Position numbers and translations under genes: made by a program
NCBI RefSeq assembly: GCF_029869215.1
Contig: NZ_JARWPM010000214.1
Span: 1-51,482 of the forward strand
Source: Nocardia carnea
Lineage (GTDB): Bacteria; Actinomycetota; Actinomycetes; Mycobacteriales; Mycobacteriaceae
DNA length: 51,482 bases
Direction: 5' to 3'
Part shown: in pieces, positions 41,368 to 50,364 of the stretch
Position numbering within the stretch: position 1 is the first letter of the stretch
How the letters are laid out: each line of letters opens with the position of its first letter
Notes under the pieces: model-generated
Seen by the model: the letters and a program-made list of their open reading frames with translations, nothing else
The model's database searches: none
What the model was told of the DNA's origin: nothing

Positions 41368-42012
41368 ATGAGCCCACTCGTGCGCGTGCAGAATTTCACC
41401 ATCTCCGCCGACGGCTACGGCGCCGGCACCGGACAGAGCCTCGACCGGCCCTTCGGCCACGCGGATCCGGCAGTCATGATGGCGTGGGCCGGTGCCACCG
41501 CCAGCTGGCCCAACCGCACCGATCCCGGCGGCACGCGCGGCCTCGACGACTACTTCACCCGCGATTTCGCCCGCAATATCGGCGCGGAGATCATGGGCCG
41601 CAACAAATTCGGCCCGCAACGCGGACCCTGGGAGAACTACGACTGGCAGGGCTGGTGGGGTGACGAACCGCCGTTCCACACCCCGGTGTTCGTCCTCACC
41701 CACTATCCGCGCCCCTCGTTCACCCGCGGCGAGACCACCTTCCATTTCCTCGACGCCGCCCCGGAAAAGGCGCTGGAGCAGGCGTTCGCCGCCGCCGACG
41801 GCAAGGATGTGCGGATCGGCGGCGGCGTGGCGACGGTCCGCGAGTTCCTGGCCGCCGATCTGATCGACACCCTGCACATTGCCGTCGCCCCGAACGAGCT
41901 CGGCGCCGGTGAACGCCTGTGGGAACGTCCCGAGGAACTACTGGACCGGTTCCATCTGGAGAAGGTCCCCAGCCCGAGCGGAATGGTGCACCACCTGTTC
42001 TGGCGCCGCTGA
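41368..42012 (+). CDS. dihydrofolate reductase-like (RibD C-terminal) protein
   Basis: 214 residues. Rossmann-like DHFR fold of the RibD-C family: VQNFTISADGYGAG at the N terminus, IMGRNKFGPQRGPW in the middle, FVLTHYPRP, and the NADPH-site motif VRIGGGVATVREFLAADLIDTLHIAVAP. It probably uses NAD(P)H on an unknown substrate. AGAAGGAG precedes the ATG. It is controlled divergently with HxlR. The sequence degenerates into homopolymers 12 bp past its stop. Confidence 0.8.
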   Translation: MSPLVRVQNFTISADGYGAGTGQSLDRPFGHADPAVMMAWAGATASWPNRTDPGGTRGLDDYFTRDFARNIGAEIMGRNKFGPQRGPWENYDWQGWWGDEPPFHTPVFVLTHYPRPSFTRGETTFHFLDAAPEKALEQAFAAADGKDVRIGGGVATVREFLAADLIDTLHIAVAPNELGAGERLWERPEELLDRFHLEKVPSPSGMVHHLFWRR

Positions 42013-42023
42013 ACAGCAGAGTG

Positions 42024-42101
42024 GCCCCCCCCCGCGCGAGAAAACCCGGCGCCCGAAAAACACAACCCCCCCCCCCCCCCGGCCCGGTCGGGGGGGGGCG
42101 C
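42024..42101. other. GC-homopolymer scar
   Basis: C-runs at 42,024-42,033 and 42,066-42,080 and a G-run at about 42,090-42,098, mixed with AAAA tracts. Not a convincing terminator; it resembles the edge at position 1 and the 15.3-kb junction, so a join of contigs is suspected. Confidence 0.6.
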
Positions 42102-42167
42102 GACCGGTAGCGGCCGGCGGAACACAGGCCTACTGTCCGGGGTCCGATGTCCTGCGCCGCGGTGCGG

Positions 42168-42755
42168 TCACGACAGGCCGGCCGCCGAGGGAACTACCAC
42201 GCCGTAGAGATCGCCGATCGTGGCGAGTGCGCTGGTGTGTAGTTGCCCGGCCGATACCTCCCCGGCGGCGGTCCGCAGCGGCCGGGTAGCGCACGCATCG
42301 GCGACGACAGTGGGCTTGTTACCGCGGAGGAAGGCCCCTGCGGCGGTGAAGGCGACACACATATGGGTCATGAATCCGGCAAGGACGACCTGTTCACGAC
42401 CCGCGGCGTCGATATGCTCGCCGAGATCGGTGCCGAGGAAACCGTTCGGCGTCGTCTTCACCACGACGGGTTCACCGTCCACCGGCGCGAGTTCCGGATG
42501 GATCCGGCCGATCTCGGCGCCGAGGTCGTAGGGGGATCCGGTACCACCGTCGTTGACGATATGGATGACCTTCGCGTGCACGGCCCGCGCACGGGCCAGC
42601 AGATCCGCGCCGGCGGCGAGGGCGGGCCGCCAGCCGTCGAGCTCCATCACGCCGCGGGTGTAGGTGTTCTGGTAGTCGACCAGGATGAGTGTCGCCTCCC
42701 GTAGCGACGCCGGTTCCTGGTTCAAGCCGTTGAGCTCGCGCAGCGTGGTGCTCAT
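42168..42755 (-). CDS. isochorismatase-like cysteine hydrolase
   Basis: 195 residues. The family triad is complete: Asp27 (LILVDYQN), Lys100 (VVVKTTPNGF) and Cys133 (GFMTHMCVAFT). It hydrolyses a small amide or vinyl ether such as nicotinamide-type substrates; the exact one is unknown. It is divergent from a GlxA-type regulator whose DJ-1 domain often pairs with such hydrolases. Confidence 0.85.
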   Translation of the reverse strand: MSTTLRELNGLNQEPASLREATLILVDYQNTYTRGVMELDGWRPALAAGADLLARARAVHAKVIHIVNDGGTGSPYDLGAEIGRIHPELAPVDGEPVVVKTTPNGFLGTDLGEHIDAAGREQVVLAGFMTHMCVAFTAAGAFLRGNKPTVVADACATRPLRTAAGEVSAGQLHTSALATIGDLYGVVVPSAAGLS

Positions 42756-42828
42756 AGGTGTTCTCTCCTGAAGTGATCAATCGAAACCACCCCGGGTGGG
42801 TGGCTGTTTCCACGCTAGGGACGACCGG

Positions 42829-42869
42829 TGATGTCGCCAATGTCATGTAACCTGCAAATTCCGACATCA
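42829..42869. promoter_or_regulatory. GlxA-type operator candidate
   Basis: Perfect 8-bp arms TGATGTCG and CGACATCA separated by 25 bp in the divergent region between the hydrolase and the GlxA-type regulator. Confidence 0.4.
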
Positions 42870-42912
42870 ACCGGAAGCGGGCCTGCCGCAGTCCGGAAGG
42901 AGGTGGTGCCCT

Positions 42913-43908
42913 ATGGCTGCCGTGGGATCGCGGGAACGGCTGATCGTCGTGGTCCTGTTCGACCAGGTCGATCTGCTGGATGTGACGGGGCCGCCCGAGG
43001 TATTCGGGCTCGTCCGGCGCGAATCGGACGAACCCACCGGATACCGGGTGGTGCTGGCCGCGCAGACCCTCCACCCGGTCACCACGTCGGCCGGAGTGCG
43101 GGTGCTACCCGACATCACCTTCGATTCGGTCGCGGCCGGTCCGATCGACACCCTGATCGTGCCCGGTGCGGTGGAGGTCGACGCGCGGCGCCGGATCACG
43201 GCCCGCGCCGATCCGGCGGTCGTCGAATGGGTCGGCCTGGTCGCCGGCCGGACGCGGCGGGTCGCGTCGGTCTGCGTCGGCGCGCATATCCTCGCCGCGG
43301 CGGGTCTGCTGGACGGGAAGCGCGCCACCACCCATTGGTCCACCGCGGGGCAGCTGGCGACCGAGCATCCCGCGGTCACGGTGGACCCCGATCCGATCTT
43401 CATCCGCGACGGACAGGTCTGGACGGGCGCCGGTTTGAGTGCCTGTATCGACCTGGCACTCGCGCTGGTGGCCGACGATTACGGTGAGGAGCTGGCGCAT
43501 CGGGTCGCGCGGCAACTCGTCGTGTACCTGAAGCGGCCCGGCGGGCAGAGCCAGTTCAGCGTGCCGCTCGAGCCCGTGTCCACCACCCGGCGTGTGGAGG
43601 AACTGCGCCACTTCATCACCGGGCACGTCACCGACCGGCTCACCGTGGCCGACCTCGCCGAGCGCATACACGTCGGCGAACGACAGCTCACCCGGATCTT
43701 CAAAAGCGAACTCGGCACCACACCGGCGAGCTATATCGAAGCCGCGCGGGTCGAAGCCGCGCGGCACCGCCTGGAAACCACCGACGACACGCTGGAGCGG
43801 GTCGCGACGCTCAGCGGGCTGCGCACCGTCGATACGCTCACCCGGGCCTTCCGCCGGAGGCTGAACGTGACTCCGGCCGAGTATCGCAACAGGTTCCGCG
43901 CACGGTGA
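42913..43908 (+). CDS. GlxA-family AraC-type regulator
   Basis: 331 residues. The N-terminal DJ-1/PfpI domain (about 10-190) has DQVDLLDVTGPPEVF and the nucleophile-elbow region VASVCVGAHILAAAGLLDG with a Cys at the usual place. The C-terminal AraC double HTH (about 225-331) has LTVADLAERIHVGERQLTRIFKSELG and TPAEYRNRF. AAGGAGG precedes the ATG. It probably controls the divergent hydrolase. Confidence 0.85.
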   Translation: MAAVGSRERLIVVVLFDQVDLLDVTGPPEVFGLVRRESDEPTGYRVVLAAQTLHPVTTSAGVRVLPDITFDSVAAGPIDTLIVPGAVEVDARRRITARADPAVVEWVGLVAGRTRRVASVCVGAHILAAAGLLDGKRATTHWSTAGQLATEHPAVTVDPDPIFIRDGQVWTGAGLSACIDLALALVADDYGEELAHRVARQLVVYLKRPGGQSQFSVPLEPVSTTRRVEELRHFITGHVTDRLTVADLAERIHVGERQLTRIFKSELGTTPASYIEAARVEAARHRLETTDDTLERVATLSGLRTVDTLTRAFRRRLNVTPAEYRNRFRAR

Positions 43909-43918
43909 AGCGATATCG

Positions 43919-45427
43919 CTACCCGTGGACGGCCGGGTGTTCCGGCGGGGCCGAACGGGTCCGGCGCGGGAGGGCGACCAGCACGACCACCGCCATGGCC
44001 AGCAGTACGGCCGCACCGGCCGTGGTCGCCACGTGCATACCGCTGACGAACGATTCCCGCGCGGTATGCACAAGTGCGGGGTTGTTGTCCGCGAACTGGA
44101 TGGTTTCGCCGATGGTCGGCGCGAAATCACCGCCGGAGCGGAAGATCGCCGCCGCCAGCGAGCCGAGCAGTGCCAGCCCGAGCGCGTTGCCGAGTTCGAA
44201 ACTGGTCTCCGAGATGCCCACCGCGGAACCCGCCCGCTCCGGCGGCACCGAGGACACAGCCACCTCCGAGACCAGGGTGAACACGATCCCGTAGCCGACA
44301 CCGGCGAGGGCCGACCCCGCCACATACCAGCCGGTGCCGCCGTCGACACCGACGCCGAACAGCATCAGGTTGCCGGCCGCGGCGGCCGCCAGCGCCGACG
44401 TGAACGCCGCCCGGACACCCAGCCACTGCGCGACCCGCGAACCGGTCATCGAGAACACGAATACGGTGACAGCCATCGGGATACCGAGCAACGCGGCGGC
44501 CAGCGGGTCACGGCCGGTGACCGACTGCAGGTAGACGCTCGACAGGTAGCTCAGCCCCGCCAGCGACATCATGCCTGCCAGGCTGGACCCGATCGCGACG
44601 GAGAACGGGCCGTGCCCGAACAGCCGCAGATCCAGCAGTGGTTCGCTGATCCGCCGTTGCCTGCGCACGAACAAGGTCAGGAGTGTGCCACCGATCAGCG
44701 CCGACACCAGCGCCGGCGAGTCGATCCCGAATTCGGCGGCGTGCTTGACCGCGTACACCGCCGGCAGGATGCCGCCGATCGACAGCGCCACGCTCGGCAG
44801 GTCCAGCGGGCCCAGCGCGGTGGCCCGGTGCTCGGGCAACACCAGCCGCCCGAAGACGAGCAGTACCAGCAACACCGGGACGTTGATCAGGAACACCGAC
44901 CCCCACCAGAAGTGATGCAGCAGCACCCCGCCGATGATCGGCCCGACCGCGGAACCGCCCGCGAAGAACGCGGTCCATACCCCGATCGCGGTGGCGCGCT
45001 GCCGGGCGTCCGGGAACAGGGTGCTGATGAGCGCCAGGCTGGACGGCAGCAGGGTCGCCCCGCCGATACCCATCAGCGCCCGCGCCGCGATCAGCACCGG
45101 AGCGGTCGGCGCGAAGGCGGCGAGCACCGAGGCGATCCCGAAAACGAGGGCACCCGCGAGCAGGATGCGCCGCCGGCCGATGCGATCGCCCAGGTTGCCC
45201 ATGGTGATGAGCAGGCCGGCGATGAGGAACCCGTAGATATCGAGAATCCACAACTGCTCGGCGGCCGACGGGTCCAGGTCGACGGTGAGGGTCGGCAAGG
45301 TCAGGAACAGTACGGACATATCCATCGACACCAGCAGCACCGGCAGTACCAGGACGGCGAGGCCGAGCCAGGCACGGCGCGAGCCGCCCGCCTCCGGCGC
45401 GGCGTGCAGTGCCTCCAGGTTCGTCAT
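43919..45427 (-). CDS. MFS drug-efflux transporter (DHA2 family)
   Basis: 502 residues with 14 predicted transmembrane helices. Typical 14-TMS motifs: LDIYGFLIAGLLITMGNLGDR (motif A region GNLGDRIGRRR), RALMGIGGATLLPSSL and GSAVGPIIGGVLL (motif C). A QacA/SmvA-like multidrug pump is likely. It is divergent from a TetR gene with operator palindromes in the gap. It ends 10 bp from the end of the GlxA-type gene. Confidence 0.85.
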   Translation of the reverse strand: MTNLEALHAAPEAGGSRRAWLGLAVLVLPVLLVSMDMSVLFLTLPTLTVDLDPSAAEQLWILDIYGFLIAGLLITMGNLGDRIGRRRILLAGALVFGIASVLAAFAPTAPVLIAARALMGIGGATLLPSSLALISTLFPDARQRATAIGVWTAFFAGGSAVGPIIGGVLLHHFWWGSVFLINVPVLLVLLVFGRLVLPEHRATALGPLDLPSVALSIGGILPAVYAVKHAAEFGIDSPALVSALIGGTLLTLFVRRQRRISEPLLDLRLFGHGPFSVAIGSSLAGMMSLAGLSYLSSVYLQSVTGRDPLAAALLGIPMAVTVFVFSMTGSRVAQWLGVRAAFTSALAAAAAGNLMLFGVGVDGGTGWYVAGSALAGVGYGIVFTLVSEVAVSSVPPERAGSAVGISETSFELGNALGLALLGSLAAAIFRSGGDFAPTIGETIQFADNNPALVHTARESFVSGMHVATTAGAAVLLAMAVVVLVALPRRTRSAPPEHPAVHG

Positions 45428-45448
45428 CAGTGGTTCCCTTTCCCTGAC

Positions 45449-45463
45449 GCGTACGGCGTACGC
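45449..45463. promoter_or_regulatory. TetR operator for the MFS pump
   Basis: Perfect palindrome GCGTACG-g-CGTACGC in the 91-bp gap; a second GTAC-agt-GTAC lies at 45474-45484. Confidence 0.6.
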
Positions 45464-45518
45464 ATGGTCCGGGGTACAGTGTACGCATGTCAGTTCCGAG
45501 GTCGAAGTCAGGCGTCCG

Positions 45519-46187
45519 ATGACCGAACCCAAGCTCACCAGAGCCGCCATCGTCGATACCGCCATCGCCCTCGCCGATTCCGACGGCCTCGACGCGCTGT
45601 CCATGCGCCGGATCGCCGACCGGATGGGGGTGGGCGCGATGTCGCTGTACCGGCATATCGCCAACAAAGACGTGCTGATCGCCGCCATGGCCGACGAGGT
45701 CGCCGGCCGCTACCCCTACCCGGCGGTCGGCGGTAAGAACTGGACCTGGCGTGACCGGGTCCGGATCGCGGGGGACATCGACTGGGAGCTGTACCAGCGC
45801 CACCCCTGGGTCCTCCTGGCGTTCGCGACCCCCCGCTACAGCTTCGGGCCGAGCAGTCTGCAATGCCTGGCCTGGCTCGTCGAAGGTTTCCGCGAACTCG
45901 GCGTCTCCACCCACCAAGCCACCGAGATGTCCTTCGCGGTCTGGAACTACATCTCCGGCGCCACCCTCCCCCACATCAGTTCGGCGCTCCTGGCCCGCAA
46001 GGGGGTCGACGACTCGGACGAGAACGGGCTCCGCTCACTACTGGCGGGCAACCCGGTCCACCCGACCCCGCCCGCGCTCGCCGAACTCCACGGCACCGGC
46101 GACCGGTTCGCCCAGTTCGACCTGCTCCACCTCGGCCTGACCGCCCTGTGCGACGGCTTCGCCCTGCGCGCCGGCCGGACGACCTGA
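45519..46187 (+). CDS. TetR-family repressor of the MFS pump
   Basis: 222 residues. HTH at about 24-46 (DALSMRRIADRMGVGAMSLYRHI), typical of the TetR_C-containing TetR subgroup with SLYRH in the recognition helix. The C-terminal domain carries PWVLLAFATPRYSFGPSSL. Placement opposite the MFS gene with shared palindromes is the standard TetR/efflux arrangement. Confidence 0.85.
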   Translation: MTEPKLTRAAIVDTAIALADSDGLDALSMRRIADRMGVGAMSLYRHIANKDVLIAAMADEVAGRYPYPAVGGKNWTWRDRVRIAGDIDWELYQRHPWVLLAFATPRYSFGPSSLQCLAWLVEGFRELGVSTHQATEMSFAVWNYISGATLPHISSALLARKGVDDSDENGLRSLLAGNPVHPTPPALAELHGTGDRFAQFDLLHLGLTALCDGFALRAGRTT

Positions 46188-46221
46188 CCCGCAAAAAGGT
46201 AGGAGTTCCCCGGCCGCTCGA

Positions 46222-46255
46222 CGAGGCCGGCGGTGCCCAGGGACCGCCGGCCTCG
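46222..46255. terminator. bidirectional hairpin terminator
   Basis: Perfect 13-bp arms CGAGGCCGGCGGT and ACCGCCGGCCTCG with an 8-base loop between the convergent TetR and DUF5602-like genes. Confidence 0.7.
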
Positions 46256-46300
46256 CACGCGTCTGACCGCCCGAAACGCGTTGTACGAGCGGACGCGGAG

Positions 46301-47344
46301 CTACGCCGCGGTGCGGTAGACGAAATTCTCCAAGGTGACGAGGGTTTCCGCGCGGTTGTCCCGATGGCGCATACACCATTGGGTCGGGTAGAAGCCCGGC
46401 TTCTGCCACGCCTGCGGCAGCTTCAGATCGACACAGAAATCACCGGCGGCGCCGCTGCGCATTCCGGTGAAGACATCCAGGTTGACCATGGGCTCGTAGA
46501 AGGTGATCTCGTTGTTCCAGGAACCGTAGATGAAGGTGTGGGTGAACGGTCCGCCGTGCAGTTCCGGGGTGGTGCTGTCGATCAGGTGGTTGCCCATGGC
46601 CGGTTCCACCGCGTCGAGATCGACATAGTCCGGATGGCGGTATTGCGCCGCGGGCAGAAGCTTGCCGAGCGGGTAGTCGTCGCAATGTGTCAACTGAAGA
46701 CACGGCCCTGGGCGGATGCCCAGGCGGTCGGCATTGTCGTTCAGATAGAAGTGCAGATCGAAATGCGGGCTGTCCCAGACCCCGGCGGGAATGTGGCCGT
46801 GCGGGTTCCAGTTCACCATGGCGTAGGTGAACGGAATGTCCTCGCGGCCGGCGACGTCAGGATGCAAGGCCATGATGTGCTCGTAACCGCCGGCGCATTC
46901 GCCGTGATGGGCGACTGTGCCGTCACCGTTCTTGTCGTAGCAGTACTGCTCGTCGGTCGGCGGATCGTAGGGCAGGGCGTCGAAGACCCCGTCGGTGGCG
47001 GCCACGCCGATCACCAGCGGGGTGCCGTCGGCGGCGGTCTGCGAGAAAGCGGTGAGTGCGCCCTTTCCGAGCGGTTTGCTCTCGCCGTAACGGGCACACG
47101 GGCCGAAGTAGGACTTGGTGGTGACCACCAGCGCGTCTGCCGCCTGCCGAGGCATCTCCATCGTGTGCTCGTGGGGACCGTCCAGACCCGCCTGACAGAC
47201 AACCACATTCGCCGTCGCGCCGGCATCGGGTTCACCGGTCAGGACCACGGTCACGCTGGTGGCGAGCGCGGCCGCGGCCACCACGCACAGGCCGATTCGA
47301 TAGCGGGGGGCAGATCGGCGACCTGCCCAGGAGGAAATTCTCAT
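46301..47344 (-). CDS. secreted TTHB210/DUF5602-like protein
   Basis: 347 residues from ATG 47344. A signal peptide lies at about 14-45 (basic RRSAPRYR then a hydrophobic stretch ending ATAN). The mature protein has five or more cysteines and His/Asp-rich motifs GYEHIMALHPDV, WNPHGH, and DSPHFDLHFYLND, the last typical of the TTHB210-like (DUF5602) family. Probably extracellular and possibly metal-binding; the function is unknown. Confidence 0.65.
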   Translation of the reverse strand: MRISSWAGRRSAPRYRIGLCVVAAAALATSVTVVLTGEPDAGATANVVVCQAGLDGPHEHTMEMPRQAADALVVTTKSYFGPCARYGESKPLGKGALTAFSQTAADGTPLVIGVAATDGVFDALPYDPPTDEQYCYDKNGDGTVAHHGECAGGYEHIMALHPDVAGREDIPFTYAMVNWNPHGHIPAGVWDSPHFDLHFYLNDNADRLGIRPGPCLQLTHCDDYPLGKLLPAAQYRHPDYVDLDAVEPAMGNHLIDSTTPELHGGPFTHTFIYGSWNNEITFYEPMVNLDVFTGMRSGAAGDFCVDLKLPQAWQKPGFYPTQWCMRHRDNRAETLVTLENFVYRTAA

Positions 47345-47740
47345 CGGATACGCTCCGGCCTTGCTCGGCAACATCGAACAGTTCGCCGCCCCGGAAGCCG
47401 GCGCAACCAACCGAAGCCACCGTCTTCCACCGGGACCGCATACTCAACACCTGATCGGGAAACGTCGACCGGAATTCACGCTCCGGTACCGGATCGTGGG
47501 CCGCGGGTTCATCGAGTTTCCTGACAGAGGTCGAGTGTGTGTCTCATAGGGATTTGTCCAGGTGGTGCGGAACGGAAATCGGGCGAACGCCGCACACAGT
47601 AACCCGGCCGGCCGTGCCGAGGCGCTGGGCAGCCTTCTCATGAATGACAATCCCGAGTGGCGGTGGCGCCGATTTTGCGGAACTCTGATCGGCACCGGCC
47701 ACGAATGTCCAGCCGATATTCGTGGCAGAAGGGAACCGAT
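47345..47740. other. divergent intergenic region without a recognised gene
   Basis: 396 bp between the secreted protein gene and the MOCOS-like gene. Frames crossing it lack start sites and coding character. No hairpin or obvious promoter was found. Confidence 0.4.
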
Positions 47741-49210
47741 ATGACCAGAAATGATGCGCAGGAGGTGGCCGGACCGGCGGATCTCCTCGCCACCCGGCCC
47801 GGTGACGAGCCCACCGACTCCCTCGACCTGCTGCGGGATACGGAGTACCGGTATCTCGACGAGGGCGGGGTGGTGTATCTCGACTTCGCCGGCGCCGGGC
47901 TGGCCGCGGACGCGCAACACCGGGCTCATCGGAAACGGCTGGCCGCACAATGTTTCGGTAACCCGCACTCGGAGAATCCCACGTCCACGGCGGCAACCGA
48001 AGTGGTCGATCGAGCGCGGCACGCGGTGCTGTCGCATCTGCGTGCCGACCCCGAGGAATACTGTGTGATATTCACCGCCAACGCCACCGCGGCCTGCCGT
48101 CTGGTCGGTGAAGCGTACGGGTTCACTCGCCGGTCCCGATTCGTCGTCACCGCCGACAACCACAATTCTGTCCTCGGCATTCGCGAGTTCGCCCGGGCTC
48201 GGAAAACACCGATTACCTATGTCCCGTTGGACACACCCGATCTGCGGACGAGTGACGATACGGTTTACAGAGCGTTACATTCACGCAATTATTTCCGGCG
48301 CACGGAATTTGCGCGCCGCGGCCTCTTCGCCTATCCCGCGCAGAGCAATTTCACCGGGGTGCAGCATCCACTGGAATGGGTGGATATCGCGCACGAATAC
48401 GGTTACGACGTATTGCTGGACGCGGCCGCGTACCTCCCGGCCAATACACTCGATCTCGGCGTGGTGAAACCGGATTTCGTACCTATCAGCTGGTACAAGC
48501 TGTTCGGTTACCCCACCGGCGTCGGCTGTCTGGTCGCGCGCCGTACCGCCTTGGCCGCGCTGCGCCGGCCGTGGTTCGCCGGTGGCACCATCGCCGCGGC
48601 GAGCTTACACGGCAATTGGCATGTCATGGCCGGCGACGAATCCGCCTTCGAGGATGGAACACTGAACTTCCTGTCCATTCCCGATATCACGTTCGGCATC
48701 GGCTGGCTGCACGATATCGGCATGGACACGATCCATCGCCGGGTCACCGCCCTCACCGGCCGGCTGCTCGCGGGATTGACCGCACTGACCCACGACAACG
48801 GCGCACCGATGATCCGCCTCTACGGTCCCGCGGATACCGTGCGCCGGGGCGGAACCGTCGCCTTCAATTTCCTCGACCCCGACGGCACCGTCCTGGACGA
48901 GCGCCTGATCGCGGCGGAGTCCGCGGCGGCGGGAATATCCCTGCGTACCGGGTGTTTCTGTAACCCGGGAGCCGGCGAGGCCGCCTTCGGGATCAGCCTG
49001 CCCGTCCTGCGCCGCCTGTTCGGTACCCGGCTCGCCACCATGGACGAGTACGTCACCGCCCTCGGGCTGCCCAGCGGCGGCGCTATCCGCGTATCCCTCG
49101 GGGCGCCGTCCAACCTCGCCGATATCGAAACCTTCCTCGACTTCGCCGAGCGTACCTACCGCAACCGTGCGGCGACCCAGGAGGGTCTGCGGGCCCGCGA
49201 GCGCTGCTGA
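47741..49210 (+). CDS. MOCOS-like class V aminotransferase/cysteine desulfurase
   Basis: 489 residues from ATG 47741 (AGAAGGG upstream). PLP-fold landmarks: YLDFAGAGL near 46-54, NPHSENPTS at 74-82, a stacking His141 (ADNHNSV), Asp227 (LLDAAAYLP), the PLP lysine Lys253 in SWYKLFGYPTGVG, and GCFCNPGAGE with Cys405/Cys407. These match the desulfurase part of molybdenum cofactor sulfurases. The usual C-terminal MOSC domain is missing, so it is either a stand-alone sulfurtransferase or a related PLP enzyme. Confidence 0.75.
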   Translation: MTRNDAQEVAGPADLLATRPGDEPTDSLDLLRDTEYRYLDEGGVVYLDFAGAGLAADAQHRAHRKRLAAQCFGNPHSENPTSTAATEVVDRARHAVLSHLRADPEEYCVIFTANATAACRLVGEAYGFTRRSRFVVTADNHNSVLGIREFARARKTPITYVPLDTPDLRTSDDTVYRALHSRNYFRRTEFARRGLFAYPAQSNFTGVQHPLEWVDIAHEYGYDVLLDAAAYLPANTLDLGVVKPDFVPISWYKLFGYPTGVGCLVARRTALAALRRPWFAGGTIAAASLHGNWHVMAGDESAFEDGTLNFLSIPDITFGIGWLHDIGMDTIHRRVTALTGRLLAGLTALTHDNGAPMIRLYGPADTVRRGGTVAFNFLDPDGTVLDERLIAAESAAAGISLRTGCFCNPGAGEAAFGISLPVLRRLFGTRLATMDEYVTALGLPSGGAIRVSLGAPSNLADIETFLDFAERTYRNRAATQEGLRARERC

Positions 49211-49256
49211 TCCGCGGGACAGCAGCTCGCCACGTTCGCGTTGTGCCACTACCCCG

Positions 49257-50300
49257 TCAGCCGGAATCACCGTGTTCGCCGAGGCGGGGCGGGCGACGGT
49301 ACTCCGGTGTCCAGCCGGACACCCGGATCGGGGACCGGACCAGGCGGTGTGTACCCGCGCCGACGACCACCTCGGGAGTGGCCTCCAGCGCCTGCGGCAG
49401 GGTGCGTACCGCGGCGGCGGGGACGCCGAGCGGGCGGAGGCGGGCCTCCCAGGAGACCGCGGTATCGGAAGCCAGCGCTTCGGTCACCAGGGTCAGCACC
49501 TCGGCACGGTGGGCCGCCCGTTCGGCCATGAGTTCGTAACCGGTGATGCCCGCCTCCTTCGCGAAAGCCCTCCAGAATCCGTCGTGCGTCACGAACAGCG
49601 CCAGGTAACCGGCCGCGGTCGGGAACAGTTGCGCGGGGACGTAATACGAATGCGCGCCGTACGGGCGCCGCTGCGGTTCGATCCCGTTGTCCAGGTAGGC
49701 GGCGGCGTGATAGTTCAGCTGGGAGAACATCACGTCGCGGAGCGAGACGTCGATCTGGCCACCCTGCCCGGAGACTATCTGGGCGAGCAGACCGAGGGCC
49801 GCGGTGAGACCGGTGGAGTTGTCGGCGGACGAATAGCCCGGCAGGGTGGGTGGCCCGGCCGGGTCACCGGTGAGGGCGGCGACCCCGGTGGAGGCCTGGA
49901 CCACATAGTCGAAGGCGGGGTCGTCGCCGTTGTCGAGACCGAACCCGGTGAGTGCGACACAGACGATGCGTTCGTTGTATCGGCGCAATGCCGCGTAGGT
50001 GAGTCCGAGTCTGCGAATCGCCGACGGTTTCAGATTCACCAGCAGCGCATGGGATCGCGCGGCCAGCTCACCCAGCCGCTGCTGCCCGGAGGGTGCGGCC
50101 AGGTCCAGGCAGATACTGCGTTTGCCGCGGTTGAGACTGGCGAAATACGAATCGCCGACCTTACGCGAGATATCGCCGCCGGGGGGTTCGAGTTTGGTCA
50201 CTTCGGCACCGAGATCGGCCAGCATCATGGTCGCGTAGGGGCCGGCCAGCATGGTGCCCACCTCGAGCACCCGGATACCGCTCAACGGCCCCGAAGTCAT
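49257..50300 (-). CDS. CaiB/BaiF-type CoA transferase
   Basis: 347 residues, AGGAG upstream of ATG 50300. Class III CoA-transferase features: GIRVLEVGTMLAGPYATMMLADLGAEVTKLE at the N terminus, YFASLNRGKRSICLDL, and a likely catalytic Asp in the PGYSSADNSTGL segment near 170. It is slightly shorter than the usual 380-400 residues. It moves CoA between acids. It is encoded 64 bp downstream of the LLM oxidoreductase gene on the same strand, likely one operon. Confidence 0.8.
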   Translation of the reverse strand: MTSGPLSGIRVLEVGTMLAGPYATMMLADLGAEVTKLEPPGGDISRKVGDSYFASLNRGKRSICLDLAAPSGQQRLGELAARSHALLVNLKPSAIRRLGLTYAALRRYNERIVCVALTGFGLDNGDDPAFDYVVQASTGVAALTGDPAGPPTLPGYSSADNSTGLTAALGLLAQIVSGQGGQIDVSLRDVMFSQLNYHAAAYLDNGIEPQRRPYGAHSYYVPAQLFPTAAGYLALFVTHDGFWRAFAKEAGITGYELMAERAAHRAEVLTLVTEALASDTAVSWEARLRPLGVPAAAVRTLPQALEATPEVVVGAGTHRLVRSPIRVSGWTPEYRRPPRLGEHGDSG

Positions 50301-50364
50301 CGGAGCTCCTGCGGTGCGGATGCATGCGGCCGGTGGCGGCCGGCACCGCGGCGGAGGCACCAGC

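Noticed and set aside
42024..42101. Homopolymer stretch as terminator or regulatory element
   Set aside because: No consistent hairpin arms, and it resembles the other suspected assembly scars.
43925..45736. 603-codon frame opposite the MFS gene
   Set aside because: Gln/Arg-rich shadow; the MFS motifs on the minus strand are clear.
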